Positions 52,521 through 64,000 of a DNA stretch of 64,000 bases are shown piece after piece. The notes beneath the pieces were generated by a model, which made no database searches, was not told the DNA's origin, and was given only the letters and a program-made list of their open reading frames with translations. A program made the position numbers and the translations under genes. Positions within the stretch are counted from its first letter, which is position 1; each line of letters starts with the position of its first letter. The stretch is from Brachionus manjavacas (lineage: Eukaryota; Rotifera; Eurotatoria; Ploima; Brachionidae). Location of the stretch: assembly GCA_019054805.1 (NCBI GenBank), contig JAHQIY010000007.1:501501-565500 (forward strand). Reading direction: 5' to 3'.

Positions 52521-54594
52521 ATGGACCCCGAAAGGCGACAAACGATTGAGTATAAATTTCTACGCCAGAATACTCATCATCCTGTGCCTAAAAAACGCTA
52601 CACATTCGTCATTTATCTGGCTCTATTTCATGTAGCTTTCGTAGTGTTGATGGGCTTCTTTTCCAAATATGACTTGGAGAGCAAAAATGGCACTTCGAAT
52701 TCTTCTGGTTTGTATGCAAGTAAGCAATTATTTTTCATCATAAAACACCTAAACCTGGCATTTAGACTCAAGTCATAAAATACTGTAATAAATAACTGAA
52801 CTTCATATTTACCATGTTTGTGGTAAAAAAAAACCTATTTAAGTCAGACTTCGTTTGAAATTAGATCACTTCAATTTGAATGTGTAGAAATCTTAAATAA
52901 TCACAATGTCTGGTCAAAAGCTAACCAACAAGGCAGTCAAATCAAAAATCTTTCCAATTTTTTTAGTCCTTTTTCATTTTTGTTTTATAATTTTGTTCGC
53001 CTTGTTTACCAAATATGACCCTATATACGGACAGAGTCAAGTTCCTGGTCTTTATGCCAGTAAAAAAGATTCAAATAGATTCGTACAATTTTTTTAATTT
53101 TAATTAAAAAAGTGTTCATGGATGTTCATAGTATGATGTTCATCGGTTTTGGATTTTTGATGACATTCCTGAAGAGATATGGCTATGGTGCAGTTGGCCT
53201 GAATTTTATTATTGCTGCTTTTGTTCTCGAATGGTCCATTTTGGTTCGTGGTTGGCTTGAAGCTGGCATAAACGGAGAAGCCGACTTTACAATTAACATC
53301 AAAAGGTATTGTTTGAATTGAAGTAATTTTTTTTCATCTTTTGTTTAGTTTATTAGTTGCTGATTTTTGTGCTGCCGCTGTCTTAATATCATTCGGTGCC
53401 GTTATAGGCAAAGCAAGTTTATCACAGCTAATAGTTATGGCTACATTTGAGGTAGTTATTCAAGGAGTAAATGAACTTATTGGTCTACATTATTTACAAG
53501 TAATAGGATTAAATTAATTTTTTTCATTTATTAAAAATTAAAAATTAAGGCTTATGATGTCGGAGAGTCCATATATGTACACGTATTTGGAGCTTATTTT
53601 GGTCTAGCAGTTTCAAAGGTTCTTCAAGGAACAAGAGAAATCGAAAGCACCAAAGAAAGTTCGCATTATCATTCAGATCTTTTTGCTATGATTGGTACAA
53701 TTTTTCTCTTCCTCTACTGGGTACCTTTTGCTTAAATAACAAAAGAAATTTTATAAGATTTTTTTATCTATAGCCATCTTTTAACTCGGCTGTGGCGGTT
53801 GACGAAGGACAAACAAGAGCTATTATAAACACCTTCTTGGGAATAGCATCTTCATGTGTAGCCACATTCATTATTTCATTGCTAGTTGGAAAAGGAAGAT
53901 TAAACATGGTTCATGTACAAAACGCGACGTTAGCAGGTGGTGTAGCAGTGGGAGCTGTAGCAGACATGCAAATTGAGCCTTTTGGTGCCATGATAATTGG
54001 AACTATAGCTGGTATTATATCAACTTTGGGCTTTCAATTTTTGACACCTACACTCAACGAAACAGTAGTTCACGACACTTGTAAATAAATTCCTTTAGAT
54101 TAAAAAATAGAATAAAATTTATGTTTCTAGGTGGTGTAAATAACCTGCATGGCATGCCAGGTCTATTATCTGGAATAGCTAGTGCCATTGTAGCTGCTAC
54201 GGCTACTCGCGAAAACTACAATGGAAATAGGTTGTATGTGTTCTACCCGTCCAGAACTCCAATGTCCAATTCAACCGAATATTCCAACTTTTCTCTAGAC
54301 TCGACAGAGTTCTCTCAAGGAGGCATGGGCAGAACAGCAGCTGTACAAGGGGGTTATCAAATGGCAGCTCTTGGCGTGACTCTTGGCATGGCCATAATCG
54401 GAGGTATCATCACTGGCTACATCATGAAATTGCCAATCATTGAACAAATACAGGATATAGAAGAGATGTTTGATGACGAGCCAAATTGGTTAACACCTGA
54501 AGACTACTCATTAAAATTAACTGAGGTTCGAGTCCAAAATCGTGAAAGTGAAGAGGAAATGCAAGAAAAACGAGTCTTGCACACATCTACCTAA
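52521..54594 (+). CDS. Rh50: Rh-type ammonium/CO2 channel, two alternative first exons
   Basis: Rh-family membrane channel for ammonia. Exon 1A 52521-52719 or exon 1B 52906-53059, then 53113-53305, 53349-53499, 53550-53720, 53774-54080, 54131-54594. Isoform A has 494 residues, isoform B 479. Both first exons encode a start, a first transmembrane helix and GLYA, and both end in the same phase. Shared body: [54 protein letters not shown]. The conserved pore histidines are H192 and H347 in isoform A, and D184 corresponds to the conserved aspartate. About 12 hydrophobic segments are expected, and a cytoplasmic Glu-rich tail ends the protein. Isoform A alone has NGT and NSS glycosylation sites in its first loop. 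Confidence 0.95.
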
Positions 54595-54660
54595 ACCAAT
54601 TCTTCATTTTTTTACATTTATTCCAACTACAAAAAAAACAATATATTAATTTCATTTCCC

Positions 54661-54666
54661 AATAAA
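54661..54666 (+). terminator. Likely polyadenylation signal of the Rh gene
   Basis: AATAAA 67 bases after the Rh stop codon, followed by a T/G-rich stretch (TTTTTTTTGGTTATG) like a downstream element. Confidence 0.55.
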
Positions 54667-57600
54667 ACGCTTATTGTCCATAAAAGCTAAACATTTTGGT
54701 TATTTTTTTTGGTTATGTCATCTATTCAAATGTTTTCAGTATGGACAGTCTGCGTTTGTTAATTTTGATTTTTTCTAGTTTTGATAATTTAAATCAATAA
54801 AATTTACAGCCCTTTGTTTAAAATATTTTATTATTTTTTTAAATTCATGTGTTGATTATGAAATTAATATCGTTTATTGCTTTTTGTTTCATTATTGTTA
54901 TCACATAGTGTAATTAAAAATAATTAAGCCGTTTATTAGACTTGAACCTAAAATTCAGATTAATAAATCAATTTATAAATAATTAAACACAGAAATTATG
55001 TTTCTGAAAATTATTTGATTTTTATCTGTTGCCATAAGCTTTACTTTTAATTTTTAGAAAAGATTATTGTAATAAATGCGTCAAAAAATTGTATTAATAA
55101 AATATAAAATTTTATTAAAGTTTTTAAGTCAAATTGAAAAAAATTATCTCTAGCTTTCCACAAGTAATTAAGAGTGCTTTAATTTGAAAAAAAATAATTT
55201 CATGATTTTAATGTTTTTAAGAATTAATGATCAAATCGTAACTTCAACTTTGAAGTCATGGAATACAAATTTAGAGTAAGCGACATCGATTAATAATAAA
55301 TTACGTACTTAATAAATTCTTATATATTAAAAGAAAAATAATTAATGATCAAAACGTTAGTTTTTTATTTTTTAGACCCAAATAATTATGAATATTTATA
55401 AAGCCTAAAGCATCAAGCCAATTGTTAGGTTTTAATTTTCATAACCTCAATTCAAAATTATTTTGTTTTATTCTCATCTATTTGTAAATATCTGGTTTCA
55501 TAATGAACAATAAATAATTATATTTTATTTAACTTTTGTATTTAATAGAGCTTTTTTTGAGTCCAAAAGTTAGAAGATTGGACTGAATAAATTATTATAA
55601 AGTTTAAATTTTAAATTTTTGCTGAAAAATTCTAATAAAAAATTATTGATTTTTCTTTAGAATTATTGTGCGGTACCATACCAATCACGGTTCTTCTCTA
55701 TGCAGTTTTAATCATCATAATTAATAATTCAGGCTAGAAGAATTAAAAAAATTATGTTCACAATGAAAAATTCTCCCCATTTGCATCCTTCTAGTTCGAT
55801 TATTTGAAATTGAAAATTATTATTTTTTCCTCTCAACTAAACTCGAAATTTTCGCCACAATTCTGGTTATTCTGCAAGATAAACTAGATGAATAAGTCAT
55901 ATGTGAGGCATATTCAACACTGGGTGCAATTACACTAAATTAATCATAAAATAATCCGCATAATATAACTAACTAAGGCTTCAAAAAATGCACTACTTAT
56001 GGTTTAAATTTTCCAAATCTTCATATTATAATAATTAATAAATAATTGTTGTAAATTGTTACAAAATATTCCCCTTTACGATTATCTTACAACCAGTGGT
56101 AAAGTCAGCAGCAAGTATTGCTTCGAATTTCTTAAATTGCATCTAGCAAACACGTAAAGGAAAAGTAAAACAAAATTAGTGTTAATCATTAAATTAATTA
56201 TTATGATCACTTTTTTGGTTCAAAGTTTACTTTTTTAAATCGTTGAATAAGAATGCTAAATATGAGAGAAAAGCATTTATTTTTCAGTTGGAGGATATCT
56301 TTAAGAGAGGATCCGGTTAAGCAGTATTAAGGTATTTTTCTGTTTTAAAATTATGCCCTGATTTAAATCAGTCTGACAATTTCCGTGAGTATTTTTTATG
56401 AGTAAATTAGATTTCTTAAGAACCTTTATTTTTGATTTTTGTAATTAAAAGTTAAAAGTAAATAAAAAAATAAAGAAATGAAAAAAATAAAATTCTTTTT
56501 ATAAAATTATGATCAAAAAATGAGCTATGTGTTGCTCAGAATTAAAAAACTAAAAAATAATGATTTAATAATTTTTATTTTTTCCAAAGGTGTAACACTA
56601 TGTGGCAATGTTTTTAATTGCATTTTAATTAAAAAAAACAAACTTGTAAATCATTTTTCTTATTGAATTTTTCTTGTTATATAAAAATATTTATTTTTTT
56701 TTTTCTAATATTTTTGAGAGAATAATCAAATTTTACAAAGTTTTTACAAGATAGAGTTAATAATCAATAATTTTTTTTTTAAATGTTTTAAATATTGTTT
56801 AATTATAAAAACGAAAACATAATAATATTTTTGTAGTAAGCTTTCAATCTGTAACTTAATTATTTATATCAGGAAACTAAAATTTTTTTAAACGCATAAC
56901 ATTTGGTTACTGCTAATTACGCTTCGTTTAACTTCAAATTATGCTACTGTTTTAAACTTAATAATTAAAAAAATCTTTGATAATGATCAAAATTTATGTT
57001 TATGCTTTTAAAAATTAAAATAAGCAAACTCTAATTAGATTTTTTTATTGTTTTTCAGTGTTTTTTTGTTCTAATGAAGTTCAGATGGCTAAAAATTGTT
57101 CAAAACCAAAATAAATTTTTGTTGATTTTTTTAATTTTTTATTATGATCAAACATTTGTGTCAAGAAAACATTGGCGTTGGGCAGGAAACATTAAAAGAT
57201 TAAAGTCACATGTTTTTATGAAAAAAAAAAATCAAATTTTTAATAAAAGTCAACCATTGATTTTCCCCGATCGATTCCATCCTTTAATATTTATGTAGAT
57301 TAAATGTAGAATTTATTTATATTAATTTGTCTATCCTAAAACGCTTTATATTTAGTTCGATCTAATTTTTTTGATTATTTAGCTAAGTTCAGCATCATTT
57401 TTTACCTTTTAATGCCTCAAATTCTAATGATTTATTGCTGGCAATATTTGTCTAAATTTCACTAGCACCATTAATCATTTAACTCCAGGACTGACAATTC
57501 AAACTTGAATAGATGATTGTCATCGATTTAGAAAATAAATATGATGTATCATAGTTTTTCTTTTCTCAAGGGTATCATTTATTCATGAGAAATATTTATT

Positions 57601-59933
57601 CTTTGGCCAAAAGTAATTAATCATTTCAATGCAGAGTTGATTTTTAGCAATTAATGAAAAATAAGCCAAGTGGAGATATCAATCTATTTGAATATTAATT
57701 ATTAATGTTAAAATCTGAGTATACTCTGGTGTATATTTAAATGGCTTTATAATTTTAAATAAGATTTCAAAGTTTGTCAATTTTACCGCAGACAAATTTA
57801 ATAAATTTATATTTTTTTCTAAACCAAGTTGTTGTGCAAAAGATATTTTGCAGTTCAAATCAGACTGAGCTTGTTTGGTAAAATTTCCTTAAAAGCTCAC
57901 AATTGATTTTTAAAATGCATTGCGCAACATATTCCTGTTACCTGTTACCCAACTTTTCCATTTTCATAATTCTAGCTAGATGAAATTATCTAACAAGTAA
58001 GAGATTAAAGATTGATTAATCGATTTTATGATTTGCAAATTATTCTTTTTTACTTAAAAACAGCTTTGCTGAAAGAATTCATTCTAGCCCTTTACTCGGC
58101 TTTTTAAAGAAATTCGATAATTTGAAAAGTTTTTTCCTTCTGCTGGCAATTTTTCGTTTCATTAGAAAAAAAAATCTAGCTAAATCTGCTTCTTGTTTCG
58201 TTTGAACAAAAATATAAAGCAATAAAAAGGAAAAAAAGAAAATAGAAGCAATAGCGCAATAACAGCAACAAAAGCTAGTATTAAGATAAGCTTTTAGCAT
58301 TAAATTAAAGCAATTCGATTTAAATAACATAAAAAGAAAAACAAAAATATGAAATTTTCTGCTAATTGAAATTTAAGTTATTCATTCCATTTTTTTTTTA
58401 ATTTTGTTTAAAGAACAAATGCTGTTTTGGTATCCTTCTCTTCTTAATAGTAAATTTTAGGGCATAATTTTCGATTTTTTAATTTTAAAATAATCAATTT
58501 ATTTCAGAAAAGGAAAAAAGTGAAAAAAATATTGAAATAAATTTAGAATAATATTTAAAAAATCATTTTTGCAATTGTTAATCGGTCGAAATTTTACAAA
58601 GTTTATTAGGATAAATCTGATTTTTTTTTGGTGATTTTTTATTAAAAAAAATTTACTTGGATACTTTCTTTTTCAAAATTTTTGATTCTTTTAAGTTTTA
58701 ATAAATTATTTGATTAAAAATTTTCGAGTTTGAATGTGAGGAGAAATTTATTAAAAAATTATGTTCGTGAGCATAATGTATCTATAATAAAGCTAGAATG
58801 ACGGAAATAGATTTCAGTTTTAGATTTGTGAGCATGAAATAAAAATGATGAAGCAAAGCTCAAGCCAAGTACGCTGGTGTGTGAAAATGACGAACAATTA
58901 AAAAAAAAATTTAAAAAAAAATCAAGGACTAGATAGAAAAAAACTCTAATAAGATGAAAAAGAAATGATTTAAGATTTTTTCGATTCACGAATTACAACA
59001 GAAATTAATTTTTGGAATATTTTTTAAAAAACTTAAATTATAAAAAAAATTTTAAGCTTTTGATTGTTTAATAGATAAAAGTATTCAAAAAAGTCTTTAT
59101 TTTTTTGTTCTTTCTAAAAAAAACAAATATTCCGATCAATTTTCTTTCGAATAAATCACTATTAAATAATGATTTATTTAGGCAGTCCTCCATCAATCTT
59201 TGAATAAGTATTTTTTAATAACTTTCTAACATTTTCCTTTTTAAAAGATTAAACTTTGCTAAAAAGCATAAAAGATTCAGTCATCTCTTCTTTTTTTTTG
59301 TAATTTTCCGAGTTAATAAAAATGATAGTTTGATTTATTTTGGAATATCTAAAATCATAAATCAAAATTACAGCTTTTAGCATTCAGCGTCAAGCATTTT
59401 TCTTATTTATCCAACTATTTGCCAAATGTAATATGATGTTAAATTTACGATATACAATATCAGGATTAAATTTGCTTTTGGGCTGTCAATGCTAAAATTA
59501 GGCTCTTTTTACTTCCCTAAACGAAAAAAAGCTGGATACCTTGTTTGCATCAAATAATTTGAAAGCAAAAATTCTTCCAGTGAAGTCTAATAACACCTAA
59601 TCTATGATTACGAGGAAGTATTAATCGTAAAGGAAAAATGTGGGTGAAAATTTTAACAAAGCTATTAGCGATGTTAGACAAATTGAGTTTTGTTTTAACA
59701 CCTTCGAAAATAAATATATTAGTAGGATTAAATAATTATTTTTAAAATTATTAAGAAATTTAAACATTTATAAAAAAATTCTGAATATGTTTAAAATAGC
59801 AATTCTTTTAGCTCAATCGATTTTTTCACAGAATTTATTATTTTAAATTTAGATAGAGTTTAAAGTCAAAACTCGCATCATTAAGGTTGTTTGCTCAAAG
59901 AGATGAGGTTGGATATGCTGCCAACCTAATAAC
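54667..59933. other. Long A+T-rich gene desert upstream of the calcium-channel gene
   Basis: No coding exon or RNA gene supported. ORFs at 57074-57298 (+), 58079-58330 (-) and 58759-58989 (-) are low-complexity and were not accepted. The right end is presumably promoter of the beta-subunit gene. Confidence 0.45.
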
Positions 59934-62900
59934 ATGTCTAATTTGTATTCATCAGCACAGCTAAAAACAAATCCTTCACAAGACAATTTTTTACTTTATT
60001 CCTTTAATCAAAACACTACGGCTGCAAACACTTCAAATAAGCTCGGACAATCGCAGCATCTGAACGCCAGACAGCTTCCGAATCAAAAGCATTTTTCAGA
60101 CAGCTCATTCTATCGCCAGGGATCAAACGACTCGAACTACAGTGGTCCGTCGAGTGGCGGCGACTTTAGCTACGAAGAAGCCGAGAGAAATAAAATTTCC
60201 AGATTAAATCCCATACCGAGTGGTAGTAGTAGTGCAAACCTAAGTGCTACTGCTACTGCTGGTCGCAATCGAGTAGACAATAAACCGCACCAACAACGAA
60301 GTCAAGATGCCAAACAAGAAATTGAACTATGCAGGGTAAATTTTAGAATTAGTAAATTTTGGATCTAGTTGGTTAGATTAATAAAGTGTTGATATTTTAA
60401 AATAACTAGTGGTATTGAGAAAATAAATTTTTCAAGAGACCATGCACAATCTGGCGGAACGAATTTAGGAATGTTTTTAGCATTCAATCTTGAATTTCTC
60501 AGTAGTACCGCTTTTAACTTAGTCAGGTAGTTCATTCCAAGATGAGTTCTTCTTATTGACCAGTTGGTTCTATTTATGTTATTGCTGTATCTGAAGAATT
60601 GTATCATGTCGAATCTATCGAATCTTTCTTCAATACTTGGCAAATTTAAACCTTGAAGTCTTTCTTTGTAACTTTTTTTCTAAGTTCGCGAATGCTTTTG
60701 ATCACATTTTCTGCAATGGTTTTTGTGTCCTGTTTCTTGTGGGCTGTCCAAAGACTCTCTATTATTATCGCCTTTTTTTCTTCTGTTAACAAAATTCCTT
60801 TCGAAAAAAAATAAAAAAGATAAAAACTAAAAAAATTTGACAACGAGAATTATTTTATTTATATTTAGTAAAATTTAACAGAAAAAAAAACTTTTGTCAA
60901 ATTTTTTTAGTTTATATCTTTTTCATTTTTTTTCGAAAAGAATTTTAAAAACGAAAGATTTTTTGTTGTTGGAACTAAGAGAAATCAGTGGTAAAATTTG
61001 GAGAAAATGGCGTTTGTCAAATCTTGTCAATATAATCAACTCTTCAGGTCTGTTTAAGAAAAATCATGAAGAATACAGGCTTTGCAGAATTCTCTTTAAA
61101 CAATGTTTTATATTTTTTGTTACTTTTTCTTTTCTTGAATTTTAAAATTTTTTATATAAATTATTTTTCTTTTTCTTAACTCCATATTCTGAGGTCCAAA
61201 AGATATCATTAATATGATATGATTAATTACATAAAAAATGATTAAGGGCCCGTTTTAATGACAGGTGTGATCTATAGGCAAAGGTGTTCTAGGTGGCCTT
61301 TTTTTTTAATTTTTCTTAATTATTTAAGTCTTTTAATTATAATACAAAATTTGGTAAAATTCGGTCAATAGGAGCATATTATTTTTAATTTTCAAAATTT
61401 TGAACATTCTTTTTTAAAAACCCGTTAGTTTAGCTATTAATTTGGAACATTTAGAACTAAATATTAAATAATGTAAATAATTTGTAGGTACTTGGTAAAA
61501 ATGACTAGATAAACATTTTCCTAAAAAGTTAATATCACGCGTGAATTTTTTTAAAATGTATAAAACAATATTAAATTTAAAAAAGAATTTTTTAAGATAA
61601 TTTGTAACCTTAAAAGAATCAAGTCATTTATTACCAAAAATTTTGTAATCTGATGTTATTAGCCTAATCAAACGTGAGCTTACTTTAAAATTTTACATTT
61701 AAGATAGTAAATTATTTTATTCTCTAATTTAATGTAAAATCACCGAAAAAATTTTGTGTGAAATGTTTTGTATTGTAAAATATTATTATTTTTCTTTTTA
61801 TCAAACTTTATATTTTTATTTTGCTTCATCATTTTTTAAAGTCTTATTTTCACAAAAATTTTTATTGTCTTCACCAAAATAATAGCGATTGATTTTTGTG
61901 GCAACCAAGCATGTTTTTTCAATAATCTTCGCTATTGTAATCGGAGAACAAAAGATGGTGACATAAATAAATTAAAAGATATTAAGAAAAAAACAGGGAA
62001 AAGAGTAATTTCTATTTCTAAAGTTATGTAAAAGTAGACGCTTTTTTCTTTATTTTGTCTTTGAACTCTATTTTTTTTTATATTATTTAATAACAACATT
62101 AATAAACATTACTGACTAGATCATAATTAAATAATAATTTTTAAATTTTTTTTTATTTATTTCAAGACAAAACCGGTATTATTCGCCGTTCGAACTAATG
62201 TTTCTTATGAACCCACAAAGGAGCATAATGCACCTGTTCCTATGGACATGATTGTCAGTTTTGACGCCAAAGACTACCTTCACATCAAACATGTAAGTTA
62301 AATATGCTTGAAAACAAAAATTTTGCTTTGTCTATTTTATCTAAATAAGTTTTAAAAACCACTTTTAAAATTTCAAAATTTTTGAATATCAAAAAAAATT
62401 TTTTTTTTCAAATTAAATAATCAAATTTTTTTAATATCTTATTTTGAATTATTTTTGATTTTGTTGATTTCTCCTGAATGAAAAATTTTAAACTTAATAG
62501 AATATAAAAAAACAAAACAAAATTAAAGACAAGTAAAAATAAATAAATTTATATTTACTTGTTCTTACAGTTTGTGCTTCGGAAATAACAGGGAAGTAAA
62601 ATTCTTCACTAAAAAATGATTAAAAAAAGAATAAAATCAGTGATAAAATAAATTATTAACAAGGTAATTTATAGAAAAGCGAAAACCCGTCACATCAATT
62701 AGTAAAATGTTATATGAAAATAAATAAAATCGTCATATAGATAATTAAATTAAAGATTTTAATTACTTAACAATTTGATTATTAATTCTAATTTCAACTA
62801 ATACTTCTCTTACCTTCAACATCCGAATTCCTAAAATATAGATCCACTCCGGAACCCATCTAATTTTTGAATGACAATCAATTTTTTGTTTATGACTATT

Positions 62901-64000
62901 TAGAAGACAAATTTAAAATTTAAGAAAAAACTAAATTAATATAAAATTAAATAATTAGTGTATTCAGCTAACATACAATGCTGCTTCGATACGATGAATT
63001 CACGATATTTTACGTGAAAAATCGTAATCTAAAAAACGGTTTTTATCGTAAAATATCGAAAATTATTTTTAAATTCAATGAATAATAAAAATTTCATTCA
63101 AAATTTTTTGAAAACCAAGCCTCATTGGAATTTTAACAGCATTTATTATCAAAAAATTCAGGAAATTTGTGATGTGATAACTTTATTTACTTTTTTTAGA
63201 TTTATCGATTTATTTATCTCTTACATTTTTCAATCGTCATAATAATTTCTAATGATTTGAAATTATTAAATTAAATTAAAATTAGTTGACAAAAAATTAA
63301 TAAAGGAGACATTTTAATCCATTTTTATTGCACTTTTTTATGATCAAATAATATTAACTTAACTTAAATAATTATTTACTGCTTAAATTTGAAATAATTA
63401 TTAAAAAAAGTGATTTTTTATTTAAAATAAGACTTTGATCAAAATATTACCAAAGTGAATTTGGCAGCTTTTTTTTTCTTACTTTTTTGTTCCAAAGAGA
63501 CAAGCTCGAATAATCTTTTCTTAATTGAAGAAATTCAATAATGACTGGTGGATCGGACGACTGGTCAAAGAAGGCTGCGAGTGTGGATTTATACCAAGTC
63601 CGGACAAATTGGAAGCGATCAAAATTCACAACACACTTAAAAACGCCAAATTAGGCAAAAACAACCCTGTACAACAATTGCAGCAATCTGATAAAAACAA
63701 CAAAGCTCCATCGATGTCGAGCCTGGACAACGACCAATTGAACAATGTGGCTGGCAACGGAGACGCGAACGAGGACAGCGAAAGCTTGAACAAGACAAAC
63801 ACGTCAGGCCAAGAGAACAACGCCACTGGAAACGGCTCCAACACGCCGTCAACTTCGGCCAAGCAGAAAAAAAACTTTTTCAACAAAAAAGTGGGCAGCA
63901 TACCAGTCTACGAGGTGGTTCCGTCAATGAGGCCGGTTGTCATTGTCGGCCCATCACTCAAAGGCTTCGAAGTGACCGACATGATGCAAAAGGCTATCTT
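59934..64000 (+). CDS. CACNB: Voltage-gated calcium-channel beta subunit (5' part)
   Basis: Cytoplasmic MAGUK-type auxiliary subunit that binds the alpha-1 AID helix and controls trafficking and gating of high-voltage-activated calcium channels. Exons seen: 59934-60335 (134 residues, Ser/Asn-rich; an in-frame TGA lies upstream of the ATG), 62167-62292, and 63531 to beyond the window. Exon 2 plus the start of exon 3 form the SH3 domain: [27 protein letters not shown], then [20 protein letters not shown] and IPSP. A HOOK-like linker rich in Asn/Ser/Gly follows. [19 protein letters not shown] and [11 protein letters not shown] then open the guanylate-kinase domain, which the window end cuts. Which vertebrate paralogue it resembles cannot be told; invertebrates usually have one. 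Confidence 0.95.
60370..60790 (-). mobile_element. LINE reverse-transcriptase C-terminal fragment
   Basis: On the minus strand: [14 protein letters not shown] and KSIRELRKK, then after a frame change [20 protein letters not shown] and [17 protein letters not shown], then [10 protein letters not shown]. This is the usual thumb and C-terminal region of CR1/jockey-like polymerases (VWxxxxKKDI..IE..QRRATK, then SYxERL..L.LxSLxxRR.R.DMIQ). Frameshifted and truncated; antisense within intron 1 of the calcium-channel beta gene. Confidence 0.65.
60791..60946. repeat. 53-bp inverted repeat beside the LINE fragment
   Basis: 60791-60843 and 60894-60946 are inverted copies with about four mismatches, separated by 50 bases. 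Both contain TTGTCAAATTTTTTTAGTTT and TTTTTTTTCGAAA. The left arm continues directly into the LINE fragment. It could be the terminal hairpin of an insertion, or an inverted duplication of one LINE edge. Confidence 0.6.
62293..63530. other. Intron 2 of the calcium-channel beta gene
   Basis: Donor GTAAGT at 62293, acceptor TTAATTGAAG ending 63530. A+T-rich; nothing else supported. Confidence 0.6.

Larger units (their letters stand above)
60336..62166. other. Intron 1 of the calcium-channel beta gene
   Basis: Donor GTAAAT at 60336, acceptor TTTCAAG ending 62166. Besides the LINE fragment and the inverted repeat near its 5' end, I see only A+T-rich sequence. Confidence 0.6.

Noticed and set aside
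58079-58989. Two minus-strand ORFs of 83 and 76 codons
   Set aside because: Low-complexity Phe/Leu/Ser-rich frames without splice context or family match.
60646-61145. Paired ORFs beginning MSNFFS on opposite strands
   Set aside because: Their similar starts come from the 53-bp inverted repeat, not from related proteins; one then runs into a LINE fragment.
63447-63901. Minus-strand ORFs opposite the last calcium-channel exon
   Set aside because: Antisense shadows of exon 3 of the beta-subunit gene.

Overview
The window looks like nuclear DNA of a very A+T-rich invertebrate animal. Genes carry short GT-AG introns, TAA/TAG/TGA all act as stops, and the proteins are metazoan: a voltage-gated calcium-channel beta subunit, a Rh-type ammonium channel, a FAPP2-like lipid-transfer protein and Tubby-family proteins. 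The low G+C, small introns and SWIM-finger MULE transposases recall a monogonont rotifer such as Brachionus. That placement is an inference, not something the sequence proves.

Layout: (1) 1.7-5.9 kb, eIF4A in eight exons; introns 3 and 6 hold two and six copies of a 140-nt unit resembling H/ACA box snoRNA. (2) 6-14.9 kb, a mobile-element zone: a foldback element, retroelement remnants, a tRNA-derived SINE, an intact one-exon MULE transposase-like gene with a SWIM finger, and a decayed non-LTR retrotransposon on the minus strand. (3) 15.3-19.3 kb, a minus-strand SH3-type protein in two exons; its intron holds a 240-bp TA-flanked MITE, a LINE fragment and a SINE. (4) 19.3-40.7 kb, long A+T-rich deserts with two minus-strand Tubby-family genes (one canonical, one divergent) and a possible 74-residue ORF. 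(5) 40.7-46.5 kb, a complete 11-exon PH + GLTP protein (FAPP2/PLEKHA8 type). (6) 48.8-51.4 kb, a compact minus-strand cluster: two 89-residue ubiquitin-like paralogues with serine tails flank a UPF0235/C15orf40 homologue and a PPIL1-type cyclophilin. (7) 52.1-54.6 kb, a possible 54-residue gene diverging from a Rh ammonium-channel gene that has two interchangeable first exons. (8) 59.9-64 kb, the 5' part of a calcium-channel beta-subunit gene, cut by the window end.

Exon borders were set by hand from protein similarity, splice sites and reading phase; all phases close for eIF4A, the FAPP2-like gene, PPIL1, Rh and the calcium-channel gene. The genes are mostly unrelated housekeeping or neuronal/ciliary functions. 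The points most worth checking are the snoRNA-like intronic arrays, the Rh alternative first exons, and the serine-tailed ubiquitin-like pair.
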